Program-made: the position numbers and the translations under genes
From: Mycolicibacterium fortuitum subsp. fortuitum
GTDB taxonomy: Bacteria > Actinomycetota > Actinomycetes > Mycobacteriales > Mycobacteriaceae
Length of the DNA: 64,000 nt
Assembly: GCF_022179545.1 (NCBI RefSeq)
Contig: NZ_AP025518.1
Span: 1,178,001-1,242,000, forward strand
Direction: 5' to 3'
Notes under the pieces: generated by a model
Told to the model about the DNA's origin: nothing
The model's input: only the letters and a program-made list of their open reading frames with translations
Databases searched by the model: none
Shown: positions 17,988-27,001 of the stretch, one piece after another
How positions within the stretch are numbered: position 1 is the stretch's first letter
Layout of the letters: each line of letters starts with the position of its first letter

Positions 17988-18020
17988 ATTCACTGCTGAT
18001 TTACCTAATGTCCGTGAGCC
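17988..18020 (+). promoter_or_regulatory. Candidate RegX3/PhoP-type direct repeats upstream of pstS
   Basis: ATTCACTGCTG (17988-17998) and ATTTACCTAAT (17999-18009) are adjacent 11-mers with a TTCAC/TTTAC core, followed by a weaker GTCCGTGAGCC. The 11-bp periodicity and core resemble phosphate-response direct repeats bound by actinobacterial PhoP/RegX3. The position, 60-90 bp before the pstS start, fits. Binding is inferred from motif form only. Confidence 0.4.
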
Positions 18021-18080
18021 GTCCACTGCGGACTAATACGTTGCCGGAGAGTTCGAAGCCGTCAACTGAAAGTGGGACAA

Positions 18081-19220
18081 GTGAAGCTCATCAGCATTGG
18101 CAAGAGTGCATGTAAGCCGTTCGGTGTCGCGCTGTCCGCGACGGCCATTGCGGCGCTCACTCTGACCGCGTGCGGCAGCGACAACAACGCTACCGGCACC
18201 AGCTCCTCGGCCGCCGGCAGCAGCTCGGCTGCGTCGGCCGAGTGTGGCGGCAAGAATGCTCTGACGGGTGAGGGCTCGACGGCGCAGCAGAACGCCATTG
18301 CTGAGTTCAACAAGGTGTGGAGCCAGGTCTGCTCCGGCAAGAACCTGTCCTACAACCCGACCGGTTCGGGTGCGGGTGTGGACCAGTTCATCGCCAAGCA
18401 GGTCGACTTCGCCGGCTCGGACTCGGCGCTCAAGGACGACCAGGTGGCCAAGGCCGCCGAGCGTTGCGGTGGCAACGAGGCCTGGAACCTGCCGCTGGTC
18501 TTCGGCCCCGTCGCGCTGGCCTACAACGTCGAGGGCGTCGAGAAGCTCGTCGTGAGCCCCGAGGTGCTCGCCAAGATCTTCCAGGGCGAGATCAAGAAGT
18601 GGAACGACCCTGCGGTGGCGGCGCTGAACGCCGGTACCACCCTGCCCGACCTGGACATCAAGCCGATCTACCGGTCGGACTCATCGGGCACCACCGACAA
18701 CTTCCAGAAGTACCTGGCCGCGGCTGCCCCGCAGACCTGGACCAAGGGTGCCGGCAAGGAGTTCCAGGGCGGCGCCGGTGAGGGCGCCCAGAAGTCCTCC
18801 GGCGTCGTGCAGGCCGTCCAGGCCACCCCCGGCTCGATCGGCTACGTCGAGAAGAGCCCCGCCGCCGCCGCCGGTCTGCCCTACGCCCAGATCGACAGCG
18901 GTGCCGGCGCGGTCCCGCTGGACGACGAGTCGACCACCAAGGCTGTCGGCGCCGCCAAGTTCAAGAGTGACGGCAAGGACCTCGTCCTGGATCTGAACGC
19001 GCTGTACGCCTCCAAGGAGGCCGGTGTCTACCCGTTGGTGCTGGCCACCTACGAGATCGTTTGCTCCAAGGGCTACGACGCCGACACCGCCGCAGCCGTG
19101 AAGTCCTTCCTGACCGTGGCCGCCAACGAGGGCCAGGCCAGCCTGTCTCAGGCCGGATACATCGCACTGCCCGACGAGTTCAAGCAGCGCCTGCTGACCT
19201 CGGTCGAGGCCATCGCGTAG
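18081..19220 (+). CDS. pstS: Phosphate ABC transporter substrate-binding lipoprotein PstS
   Basis: A 379-residue lipoprotein: basic N-terminus, hydrophobic stretch and lipobox LTAC (Cys near residue 31), then a Ser/Ala-rich linker and the phosphate-binding domain. Typical motifs are LTGEGSTAQQNA, YNPTGSGAGVDQFIAKQVDFAGSD and YRSDSSGTTDNFQKYL, which hold the phosphate-coordinating Ser/Thr/Asp residues. GTG 18081 gives a canonical signal sequence; GTG 18072 would add three residues. First gene of pstSCAB; low phosphate control is expected through SenX3-RegX3. Confidence 0.95.
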   Translation: MKLISIGKSACKPFGVALSATAIAALTLTACGSDNNATGTSSSAAGSSSAASAECGGKNALTGEGSTAQQNAIAEFNKVWSQVCSGKNLSYNPTGSGAGVDQFIAKQVDFAGSDSALKDDQVAKAAERCGGNEAWNLPLVFGPVALAYNVEGVEKLVVSPEVLAKIFQGEIKKWNDPAVAALNAGTTLPDLDIKPIYRSDSSGTTDNFQKYLAAAAPQTWTKGAGKEFQGGAGEGAQKSSGVVQAVQATPGSIGYVEKSPAAAAGLPYAQIDSGAGAVPLDDESTTKAVGAAKFKSDGKDLVLDLNALYASKEAGVYPLVLATYEIVCSKGYDADTAAAVKSFLTVAANEGQASLSQAGYIALPDEFKQRLLTSVEAIA

Positions 19221-19348
19221 TAGCCGGACTGGCTTTGGACGAGGGATTTGGGCGAGGATGGGTTTACCGACCATATGACGACCAGGGGCCCCGACGGGAC
19301 GACAGTGACAACGCCGAATCCAGCTGATTCGGGGTCGGGGGGAGACGC

Positions 19349-20329
19349 TTGCGTCCCCACCCCGAGCCAGCGCCTATCTCGACCAATCCGTCCAAGGGAG
19401 CCAAGGTTCGCCTGGGCGACCGAATTTTCCAGTGGCTCGCCGAAGGTTCGGGCATCCTGATCGTCGCGCTGATCGCGGCGATCGGGGTGTTCCTGCTCTG
19501 GCGCGCGATTCCGGCACTGGCCCGGAACGAGGAGAACTTCTTCCTCTACGGCGGCAACTGGATCACCACCGACACCTCGGCGATGCACTTCGGCATCCTC
19601 GATCTGCTGCAGGTGACGGTGTTCGTCTCGGTATTCGCGCTGGTGCTGGCGATGCCGGTGGCATTGGGCATCGCGATCTATCTCACGCAGTACTCATCAC
19701 GCCGACTGGCGGGTCCGCTGGGGTATCTGGTTGACCTGCTGGCCGCCGTGCCGTCGATCGTCTACGGCGTGTGGGGCCTCTACGTGTTAGCCCCGGCCAT
19801 CAAACCCTTTGCGGTATGGCTCAATACGCACTTGGACTGGCTTTTCCTGTTCAAGACCGGCAACGCCTCGGTGGCCGGCGGCGGCACGATCTTCACCGCA
19901 GGCATCGTGTTGGCGGTGATGATCCTGCCGATCATCACCGCGGTGACCCGAGAGGTGTTCACCCAGACCCCGCGCGGGCAGATCGAGGCCGCGCTGGCTC
20001 TCGGCGCCACCCGGTGGGAAGTGGTGCGTACCACGGTGCTGCCCTTCGGATTGTCGGGCTACATCAGCGGCGCGATGCTGGGCCTGGGCCGCGCGCTCGG
20101 GGAGACGATCGCGCTGCTGATCATCCTGCGCGGCACGCAGACCGCGTTCAGTTGGTCGCTGTTCGACGGTGGTTACACCTTCGCGAGCAAGATCGCCGCC
20201 ACCGCAAGCGAATTCAACGACCAGTTCAAGGCGGGCGCCTACATTGCTGCCGGCCTGGTGCTGTTCATCCTCACCTTCGTGGTGAACTCGCTGGCTCGCG
20301 CCGCAGTCTCCGGAAAGGGCCGCTCATGA
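19349..20329 (+). CDS. pstC: Phosphate ABC transporter permease PstC (start uncertain, possible indel)
   Basis: The permease has six hydrophobic segments and the EAA-type loop [22 protein letters not shown]. The frame opens at TTG 19349, preceded by GGGGGAG. A better mycobacterial N-terminus, [20 protein letters not shown], starts at ATG 19275 in another frame and would join this frame if the G6 run at 19337-19342 had one more G. So either translation starts at TTG, or there is a homopolymer indel or slippage. Downstream sequence is intact; the stop overlaps pstA (ATGA). Confidence 0.88.
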   Translation: MRPHPEPAPISTNPSKGAKVRLGDRIFQWLAEGSGILIVALIAAIGVFLLWRAIPALARNEENFFLYGGNWITTDTSAMHFGILDLLQVTVFVSVFALVLAMPVALGIAIYLTQYSSRRLAGPLGYLVDLLAAVPSIVYGVWGLYVLAPAIKPFAVWLNTHLDWLFLFKTGNASVAGGGTIFTAGIVLAVMILPIITAVTREVFTQTPRGQIEAALALGATRWEVVRTTVLPFGLSGYISGAMLGLGRALGETIALLIILRGTQTAFSWSLFDGGYTFASKIAATASEFNDQFKAGAYIAAGLVLFILTFVVNSLARAAVSGKGRS

Positions 20330-21240
20330 CCTCCACGCTCGAGCGGCCGGTCAAGGCGCCCGCGTTCCAGGGCGTGAGCATGCGCCGCAAGCTGACCAAT
20401 CACCTCGCCACGGTCCTGGTGACCCTGTCGTTGCTCGTCGCGCTGGTCCCGCTGGCCTGGGTGCTGTACTCGGTGATCGTCCGTGGCTGGGGCGCATTGA
20501 CCTCGGCCACGTGGTTCACCAACTCCCAGGCCGGGATGACGACGTTCATCGCCGGCGGCGGTGCCTACCACGCGATCGTCGGTACCCTGCTGCAGGGCTT
20601 GGTGTGCTCGCTGATCTCCATTCCGATCGGCGTGATGGTCGGCGTCTATCTCGTCGAATACGGGAGCGGCACCCGATTGGGCAAGGTCACCACATTCATG
20701 GTGGACATCCTCACCGGTGTGCCCTCGATCGTCGCGGCGCTGTTCATCTACGCATTGTGGGTGGCCACGCTAGGGTTCGGCCGGTCGGGTTTCGCGGTGT
20801 CACTTTCGTTGGTGCTGTTGATGATTCCGGTGATCGTGCGGGCCACCGAGGAGATGCTGCGCATCGTACCGATGGATCTGCGCGAGGCCAGTTATGCGCT
20901 GGGCGTGCCGAAATGGAAGACCATCGTCCGCATCGTGATCCCGACGGCATTGTCGGGCATCGTCACGGGCATCATGCTGGCGCTGGCCCGTGTGATGGGT
21001 GAGACAGCGCCGCTGCTGATCCTCGTCGGTTACGCCCAGGCGATGAACTTCGACATGTTCGGCGGTTTCATGGGATCGCTGCCGGGCATGATGTACGACC
21101 AGATCTCGGCTGGGGCAGGCGCCAATCCGGTGCCCACGGACCGGCTCTGGGGAGCGGCGCTGACGCTGATCCTGCTGATCGCCCTGCTCAACGTCGGCGC
21201 CCGCGCCGTCGCCAAACTGTTTGCCCCCAAGAAGGTGTAG
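20326..21240 (+). CDS. pstA: Phosphate ABC transporter permease PstA
   Basis: A 304-residue polytopic permease of the PstA family. It has ITYR-family topology with the EAA loop [25 protein letters not shown] and a final helix near [11 protein letters not shown]. The ATG overlaps the pstC stop by 4 nt. It pairs with PstC to form the phosphate channel energised by PstB, 9 bp downstream. Confidence 0.95.
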   Translation: MTSTLERPVKAPAFQGVSMRRKLTNHLATVLVTLSLLVALVPLAWVLYSVIVRGWGALTSATWFTNSQAGMTTFIAGGGAYHAIVGTLLQGLVCSLISIPIGVMVGVYLVEYGSGTRLGKVTTFMVDILTGVPSIVAALFIYALWVATLGFGRSGFAVSLSLVLLMIPVIVRATEEMLRIVPMDLREASYALGVPKWKTIVRIVIPTALSGIVTGIMLALARVMGETAPLLILVGYAQAMNFDMFGGFMGSLPGMMYDQISAGAGANPVPTDRLWGAALTLILLIALLNVGARAVAKLFAPKKV

Positions 21241-21249
21241 GAGCGACTC

Positions 21250-22026
21250 ATGGCCAAGCGACTGGATCTCAAGGACGTCAACATCTACTACGGCGCATTC
21301 CACGCCGTTTCCGAGGTGTCGCTGTCGGTGCAGCCGCGCAGCGTAATGGCTTTCATCGGACCGTCGGGTTGCGGTAAGTCGACGGTGCTGCGGACGCTGA
21401 ACCGTATGCACGAGGTGATCCCCGGTGCCCGCGTCGAGGGTTCGGTGCTGCTCGACGGCGAGGACATCTACGGTGCCGGCGTTGACCCGGTAGGGGTACG
21501 CAAGACCATCGGCATGGTGTTCCAGCGTCCGAATCCGTTCCCCACCATGTCGATTCGTGACAACGTGGTGGCGGGGCTGAAGCTGCAGGGCGTGCGCAAC
21601 AAGAAGACCCTCGACGAGGTCGCCGAGCGCTCGCTGCGTGGGGCAAACCTGTGGAACGAGGTCAAGGACCGGCTGGACAAGCCCGGCGGCGGTCTGTCCG
21701 GTGGTCAGCAGCAGCGTTTGTGCATCGCGCGTGCCATCGCGGTGCAGCCCGACGTGCTGCTGATGGATGAGCCATGTTCGGCGCTCGACCCCATCTCGAC
21801 GCTGGCCATCGAAGATCTGATCTCCACGCTCAAGCAGGATTTCACGATCGTCATCGTCACCCACAACATGCAGCAGGCCGCCCGCGTGAGTGATCAGACC
21901 GCGTTCTTCAATCTTGAGGCCACCGGTAAACCGGGCAAGCTGATCGAGATCGACGACACCGAGAAGATCTTCTCCAACCCGACCCAGAAGGCGACCGAGG
22001 ACTACATCTCCGGTCGCTTCGGCTGA
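21250..22026 (+). CDS. pstB: Phosphate ABC transporter ATPase PstB
   Basis: A 258-residue ABC ATPase. It has Walker [10 protein letters not shown], the Q loop in [13 protein letters not shown] (PstB-specific), signature [15 protein letters not shown], Walker [14 protein letters not shown] and the switch His in VTHNM. This is the phosphate-importer ATPase (PhoT/PstB). The minus-strand oxidoreductase gene ends 10 bp beyond its stop. Confidence 0.96.
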   Translation: MAKRLDLKDVNIYYGAFHAVSEVSLSVQPRSVMAFIGPSGCGKSTVLRTLNRMHEVIPGARVEGSVLLDGEDIYGAGVDPVGVRKTIGMVFQRPNPFPTMSIRDNVVAGLKLQGVRNKKTLDEVAERSLRGANLWNEVKDRLDKPGGGLSGGQQQRLCIARAIAVQPDVLLMDEPCSALDPISTLAIEDLISTLKQDFTIVIVTHNMQQAARVSDQTAFFNLEATGKPGKLIEIDDTEKIFSNPTQKATEDYISGRFG

Positions 22027-22036
22027 GTTTCTTCGG

Positions 22037-23011
22037 CTAGGGCGTCAGCACGACGCGGGTGCCCGAGGGCTCGCCGCCGTCCCACACCTCGGCTACGTCG
22101 GCCAATGCCCTTGGCTGCGTGCGTAGTTCCAGGCGCCCGTCGGCGACCATGGCGAACAACGTCGGCAGTGCCTCGGTGCGCGCCCGGGCCAGCACCTCGG
22201 GTGGCACGCTGCCGATACCGACCCCGCACAGTGTGATTCCGGTGCCCCGCAACACTCCGGCGTCCAGGGGCAGGGTCGGCCCGGCCATCGACCCGATCTG
22301 CACGAACCGGGTCGGGTGGTAGTGCGCGGCCGGGTGGCTGCCCGCCAGGGCCGTGAGTGCCTCTGCGGCCGGTTGGCCCCATAGGTAGTCGAGCACCGCG
22401 TCGAACGGGTGCTCAGCGTGCATCTCGGCGATGCGGGCCCCGAGATCCTGCTCGCCCATGGCGATCGTGTCGTGAGCGCCCGCAGACCGTAGCCACGCCA
22501 GCCTCTGCGTGCTGCGCCCGGCGGCCACCACGGTCCCGGCGCCGAACAGGGTGCCCGCTAATTGCACTGCCATCGAGCCGGTTACGCCGGTGGCCCCGAG
22601 GACGAGTACGTGATCGCCGGGCTTGACGGCCGCGGCGTGTGACAGTGCAGTCCAGGCCGAGATGCCCGGATTGGGCAGGGCGGCCGCGGTCACCGAGTCC
22701 ACGTGTTCGGGTACCTCCACGCCGCCGGTGGGGTCGACGAGCGCACGCTGTGCCATCATTCCGCCGTATCCGATGGCTCCGGTGTAGATACGGCGGCCGT
22801 CGGCGAGCCGGGCGACACCGTCGACGCCCGGAACGGCGGGAAGTTGAATCTCCTTGCTGGCGTAGTGCTTTCCTGACACCAGGGCTCGGGTGAGGTTGGT
22901 CAGGGCCGACGCTTCGACCTCGGCCACTTCGGCGCCGTCGCGTGGTTCGGGCTCGGGTACCTCGGTGTAGACGGGGTGCCGGCCCCATTCGGTGACCAGT
23001 GCGGCCAGCAT
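22037..23011 (-). CDS. Zinc-independent MDR-family (quinone oxidoreductase-like) alcohol dehydrogenase
   Basis: A 324-residue medium-chain reductase. It has a GroES-like N-terminal domain (VEASALTNLTRALVSGKHYA, LPAVPGVDGVARL), the Rossmann motif VLVLGATGVTGSMAVQLA near residues 145-162, and no zinc-ligand cysteines, so it belongs with quinone reductase-type enzymes. The start is ATG 23011, with AAAGGAG 5 nt upstream; the in-frame ATG 23032 lacks this. It is divergent from a MarR-like regulator that probably controls it. Confidence 0.8.
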   Translation of the reverse strand: MLAALVTEWGRHPVYTEVPEPEPRDGAEVAEVEASALTNLTRALVSGKHYASKEIQLPAVPGVDGVARLADGRRIYTGAIGYGGMMAQRALVDPTGGVEVPEHVDSVTAAALPNPGISAWTALSHAAAVKPGDHVLVLGATGVTGSMAVQLAGTLFGAGTVVAAGRSTQRLAWLRSAGAHDTIAMGEQDLGARIAEMHAEHPFDAVLDYLWGQPAAEALTALAGSHPAAHYHPTRFVQIGSMAGPTLPLDAGVLRGTGITLCGVGIGSVPPEVLARARTEALPTLFAMVADGRLELRTQPRALADVAEVWDGGEPSGTRVVLTP

Positions 23012-23023
23012 GGCAGCTCCTTT

Positions 23024-23100
23024 GGTTTCCATGGATATGGTTTCTTCGGAAACAATCTACTCAACGTGGCGGTGGGTGGCAAGATGGTTTCCGTGAAAAC
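23024..23100. promoter_or_regulatory. GTTTCC/GGAAAC repeats between the MDR and MarR-like genes
   Basis: A perfect inverted repeat GTTTC-TTCG-GAAAC lies at 23040-23053. Further copies of GGTTTCC occur at 23024-23030 and 23087-23093, the last overlapping the regulator start. Such repeated half-sites in a 72-bp divergent region fit an autoregulatory operator for the MarR-like protein. Confidence 0.45.
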
Positions 23101-23611
23101 CAAACTTGAGCTGATCGACACCATCACCGGGCTGGTGTCCACTGTGGGCGACCGGCTCAGGAATGACGGGGAAGGCGACGCCGAACGCGATTTCATGGCT
23201 GCTGCCTGCCCGGAGCGGCTTCAGCAGCTGGTGCGGACGTTGCCGACGCCGACGATGCACCTGCTGGCCGAGATCGCCGAAGGTCCGGTCAGTGTGGTGG
23301 GGCTGGCAGCGCGTTCCGGCCGGCTCAAGGGCACGGTGTCCAAGCATGTGCAGCGGCTGGTCGAGGCGGGCCTGGTCGTTCGCACCCCACTGCCCGACAA
23401 CCGCAAGGAGATCGAGCTCGGCCTGACCGCCGACGGCGAACTCGTCGTCGACCTACATCGCCGGCTGCACGAGGAGATGGACCGCGGCGCCCGCGAGTTC
23501 CTGCTGCGCTACAGCGGCGCGGAGTTGCAGGTGCTGGTCAAGGTCCTGGGCGATCTGGCGGGCGCACACAAAGACGGGGTCCGCCTGGTACCGCCCGCCG
23601 ACCGACCCTGA
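23084..23611 (+). CDS. MarR-like winged-helix transcriptional regulator
   Basis: About 175 residues; the central winged helix reads PTMHLLAEIAEGPVSVVGLAARSGRLKGTVSKHVQRLVEAGLVVRTPLPDNRKEIELGLT, with the turn and wing in order. Helical ends would form the dimer interface. ATG 23084 (MVSVKTKLELI) was chosen; GTG 23093 is possible and the longer frame to 22976 overlaps the divergent gene. It sits with the MDR gene as a two-gene insertion between pstB and phoU. Confidence 0.8.
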   Translation: MVSVKTKLELIDTITGLVSTVGDRLRNDGEGDAERDFMAAACPERLQQLVRTLPTPTMHLLAEIAEGPVSVVGLAARSGRLKGTVSKHVQRLVEAGLVVRTPLPDNRKEIELGLTADGELVVDLHRRLHEEMDRGAREFLLRYSGAELQVLVKVLGDLAGAHKDGVRLVPPADRP

Positions 23612-23612
23612 G

Positions 23613-24281
23613 TCACTGATTCGAGGGAACCGATTCGTCTTCCGGGTAGGAGCCCGTGACCTGGAAGATCACCCGCCGAGCCACCTCGACGGCATGGTCG
23701 GCGAAGCGCTCGTAGAAGCGGCTCAACAACGTCACGTCGACGGCAGCGGTCACGCCGTGCTTCCACTCGCGGTCCATCAGCACCGAGAAGAGGTGGCGAT
23801 GCAGGTCATCCATCGCATCGTCTTCCTCCTGGATCCGGGCGGCCTTCTCCGGATCCTGGGTGAGCAGCACCTCGCGCGCGGCATGCCCGAGCTCGACGGC
23901 CACCCGGCCCATCTCGGCGAAGTAGCCGTTGACCTCCTCGGGCAGCACGTGCTGCGGGTGGCGGCGGCGTGCGATCTTGGCCACATGCAGGGCCAGCGCG
24001 CCCATCCGGTCCACGTCGGCGACGATCTGGATGGAACCCACCACCGAACGCAGATCACCGGCTACCGGCGCCTGCAGCGCGAGCAGCACGAACGCGGACT
24101 CCTCGGCCTGGGTGCTCAGCGTGCTCATCTGGTCGTGATCGCTGATGACCTGCTCGGCAAGGGCCAGATCAGCCTGCAACAACGCCTGCGTGGCGCGCTC
24201 CATTGCGGTACCCGCCAGCTCGCACATCGCGCCGAGTTGGTCCGTCAGGGAATGCAGCTTCTCGTGGTACTGGGTACGCAT
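23613..24281 (-). CDS. phoU: Phosphate-signalling protein PhoU (PhoY)
   Basis: A 222-residue all-helical protein with two PhoU repeats; the metal-binding E/D-rich signatures are visible in [18 protein letters not shown] and [19 protein letters not shown]. PhoU links the Pst transporter to the SenX3-RegX3 two-component system and is tied to persister formation in mycobacteria (PhoY1/PhoY2). It is on the opposite strand from pstSCAB and separated from pstB by the MDR/MarR pair. Confidence 0.93.
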   Translation of the reverse strand: MRTQYHEKLHSLTDQLGAMCELAGTAMERATQALLQADLALAEQVISDHDQMSTLSTQAEESAFVLLALQAPVAGDLRSVVGSIQIVADVDRMGALALHVAKIARRRHPQHVLPEEVNGYFAEMGRVAVELGHAAREVLLTQDPEKAARIQEEDDAMDDLHRHLFSVLMDREWKHGVTAAVDVTLLSRFYERFADHAVEVARRVIFQVTGSYPEDESVPSNQ

Positions 24282-24366
24282 GCTGCAAGATTAGGCGGTC
24301 GGCGGCGGTGTCGTCACGATGCAACGATGAACGAACGGTGAATGCCCTCCGCCCGGCTCAACCGGA

Positions 24367-26766
24367 CTATTCGCAGGTGGTGTCGGCCGCGTTGGTGACG
24401 GTGAGGTCCTCGGGCAGATGGGTCGGGCTGGCGCCGGTGCCCTTCAGCACGTGTACCTGCACTTCGGACCCGCTCGGGGTGGGCGGATTTACCGTGTAGA
24501 AGTCCGAGCCCAGCACCACCTGCACGACATTGCCCATGCCCGACACCCGTTCGATGGTTGGGTTGGCGAAGGAACTGGCCACGGTCGCGGCGGCTTCCTC
24601 GTTGCCGGGGGAGAAGAACACCGTCGTCGCCGAAAGCGTGCTCGGATAGTCATCCGGGGTATTGACGTTGAAGCCGTGTTCCTGAAGCTCGGTGGCGGCG
24701 GTGGAAGCCAGGCCGCTCTGGCCCGTGGAGTTCGATACCTGCACCGTGACCTGCTGAGGTTCGGTGGTGATGGCGTTGACCATCTCGCCGCTGTCGGTCG
24801 ATGCCGGTGCAGGCGCAGGCGCTGTCGACTGAGGTGTCGACGACGGGGCGGCGGCCTGCACGGACGAGGTCGCCGATTCCGGGGTGCCGGGCACGGGGGT
24901 GTTGTCCGGGTTCTTCTCACCCGGCAGCGGATCGTCGTTGATGATCGCGTCGAACAGGGCGCGCATGTCGTCGGTACGCGGAACCTCGTTGCCGTACTCG
25001 TCGGCATAACCGACGGTCGGCACCGTGACGAAGGTGATCCGGCCGGCGTTGACACCCTGGACCGACTGGCCGAGGTCGACGAGGTCCTTGGTCTTGATGT
25101 TGTCGACGAAGCTGTCGCTGATGAACATGTTGACCACGTTGTTCAGCTTGTTGAGCGAGAAGAACGTGTCGCGGGAGATCAGGGTGCGCAACAGCGAGGA
25201 CAGGAACAGCTGCTGGCGTTTGATGCGGCCGTAGTCCCCGTTGTATTCGGTGGTGACCTGACGGGCCCGCACATAGTTGAGCGCGGTGTGGCCGTCGACC
25301 GTCTGCCGCCCGGCGTTGGCCAGGACGGTGCCCAACTCGTAGTCCTCAAGCGGGGTGGTGCTGCAGACCTCGATCCCGCCCAGTGCGTCGACCATCTTGG
25401 AGAACCCGGCGAAGTCGACGGCCATGAACCGGTTGATCGACAGGCCGGACAGCTTCTGGATCACCTTCACCAGACACTTCGGACCGCCGAAGGCGAAGGC
25501 CGAGTTCAGCTTGGTCTCGGTGTAGACCTCGTCCGGGCCGTAGGTCTCGGATTCCTCGTCGTACAACGGGCCGTAGGTCGCCGTCTCGGCGTTCCAGGGC
25601 TCGCACTGCATCGGGGTGATCGACAGGTCACGCGGAAACGACACGGCGACAACACGTTCCCGGTTGGCCGGGATGTTCACCAGCATGATGGTGTCCGAAC
25701 GCGCACCGCCGGCATCCTCGGTGCCGCCGGCACCCATCCCGCCGTTCTCGCCGAACCGGCTGTCGGTGCCCACGATCAGGAAGTTTTCGTCACCGAACTG
25801 GGCGTTGGGGTCGAGGATGTCGCGCGAATTGAGATCGAGCGCGGCCACCTTGTTGAGGCTGTTGTTCTTCGAGCTCTGCCACTGCCAGGCTCCGCCGGTC
25901 AGCACCAGGGTGAGGACTGCGAGCATCGCCGCGGCGGCCCTGCCGGCCAGCATCACCCTGTGGTTGATCGGCGGGCGTACCGCCTCCAGCACGGTGGTCT
26001 CTTCGGGATCGTGCTCGTCCGGCGGGGTCGGGCGAACTCGCCACGCCGGGCGCTCCTGCGGTGCGTCGTACTCGTAGACCGCAGGCAGGGCGGGCAGCAC
26101 GTCGGTATCGGTGTTGTCGGTCTCGATCTCGCCGGGCTCGCGTGACTCCTCGACCGAAGCATCGGTCGGTTCGTCGACCGAATCGTCATGGAAGGGTTCG
26201 TCGTCGAAGGGTTCGTGAAACGCCCCTTCGAATTCGTCGTCGAAGTGCTCCGGGTACTCCTCGGCCTCCGGGAAATCCTGAGGTTCCTCGGCTTCCTGAT
26301 CGAGGTCTTCGGGATCGATCCGGACCGCTTCGATGACGTCGGTCGGGTCGGGTACGTGTGGCCGGGTGTACACCGGTTCGGCCGCCGGTTCCTCCAGGTA
26401 GGCCGGCTCGGGCTCCGCCTCGAAGACGTATGCGGGTTCGGGAAGCGGGTCGGGCTCTGGTTCCGGTTCCGGGCCGACCTCGACGTCAGCTTCCGCATCA
26501 TCGAGGTCGTCGGGCTCCAGGCGGTGGCGGGTCGGCGTGAATCCGGTCCCGGCGACCTTGGCGATCAGATCGGCGACAGTTACGCCGTCGGCGTGGCTGC
26601 CGGTGGGCTCGTCGGAGGCCAAATCATCGGGTAGAGACGCATCCTGGCGTTCCCACGGCGCGGCGCCTGGCAAAGGCTGCCGGGATCGGGTAATCCATTG
26701 GTTGTCCGACGAATCCTCCGGGGAGCGGCGCCGACGGCCGGGAGTGGCGTTATCACCGTCACTCAT
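24367..26766 (-). CDS. LytR-CpsA-Psr (LCP) family cell-wall ligase with LytR_C domain
   Basis: A 799-residue protein. It has a long acidic, Pro/Glu-rich cytoplasmic N-terminus (to about residue 260), one transmembrane helix (MLAGRAAAAMLAVLTLVLTGG region), an LCP catalytic domain (FLIVGTDSR, ARSDTIMLVNIP, VVAVSFPRDL, then LNYVRARQ), a Ser/Ala/Pro linker and a C-terminal LytR_C domain (VTVQVSNSTGQSGLAS). LCP enzymes attach arabinogalactan to peptidoglycan in mycobacteria. Corresponds to Rv0822c. The 235 bp to the next gene (26767-27001) contain no other gene I can support. Confidence 0.9.
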   Translation of the reverse strand: MSDGDNATPGRRRRSPEDSSDNQWITRSRQPLPGAAPWERQDASLPDDLASDEPTGSHADGVTVADLIAKVAGTGFTPTRHRLEPDDLDDAEADVEVGPEPEPEPDPLPEPAYVFEAEPEPAYLEEPAAEPVYTRPHVPDPTDVIEAVRIDPEDLDQEAEEPQDFPEAEEYPEHFDDEFEGAFHEPFDDEPFHDDSVDEPTDASVEESREPGEIETDNTDTDVLPALPAVYEYDAPQERPAWRVRPTPPDEHDPEETTVLEAVRPPINHRVMLAGRAAAAMLAVLTLVLTGGAWQWQSSKNNSLNKVAALDLNSRDILDPNAQFGDENFLIVGTDSRFGENGGMGAGGTEDAGGARSDTIMLVNIPANRERVVAVSFPRDLSITPMQCEPWNAETATYGPLYDEESETYGPDEVYTETKLNSAFAFGGPKCLVKVIQKLSGLSINRFMAVDFAGFSKMVDALGGIEVCSTTPLEDYELGTVLANAGRQTVDGHTALNYVRARQVTTEYNGDYGRIKRQQLFLSSLLRTLISRDTFFSLNKLNNVVNMFISDSFVDNIKTKDLVDLGQSVQGVNAGRITFVTVPTVGYADEYGNEVPRTDDMRALFDAIINDDPLPGEKNPDNTPVPGTPESATSSVQAAAPSSTPQSTAPAPAPASTDSGEMVNAITTEPQQVTVQVSNSTGQSGLASTAATELQEHGFNVNTPDDYPSTLSATTVFFSPGNEEAAATVASSFANPTIERVSGMGNVVQVVLGSDFYTVNPPTPSGSEVQVHVLKGTGASPTHLPEDLTVTNAADTTCE

Positions 26767-27001
26767 GTCCTTACCGGCCTCCGACTCGTCGAACTCTCGC
26801 GTGCGCGTCGGTGCGCATCGCCCCCGCGGTGTGAATGGGTGCTGCTGAGGTTTTTCTCCTCATCTCTTCTAGCAGCACTGTGCCGGGCTGGCTACCTGAG
26901 CCGGCCGCGGCAGGGTTTTCATCGTACTGAGACACCCTGAGGCTGAGCTAGACCCAACCCGGTGACAGAGACATCTCGATGTCATCTCGGTCAGCGCCCG
27001 G

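Noticed and set aside
24418..26145. 575-codon frame antisense to the LCP gene
   Set aside because: Mirror of the LCP coding sequence; no recognisable domain.
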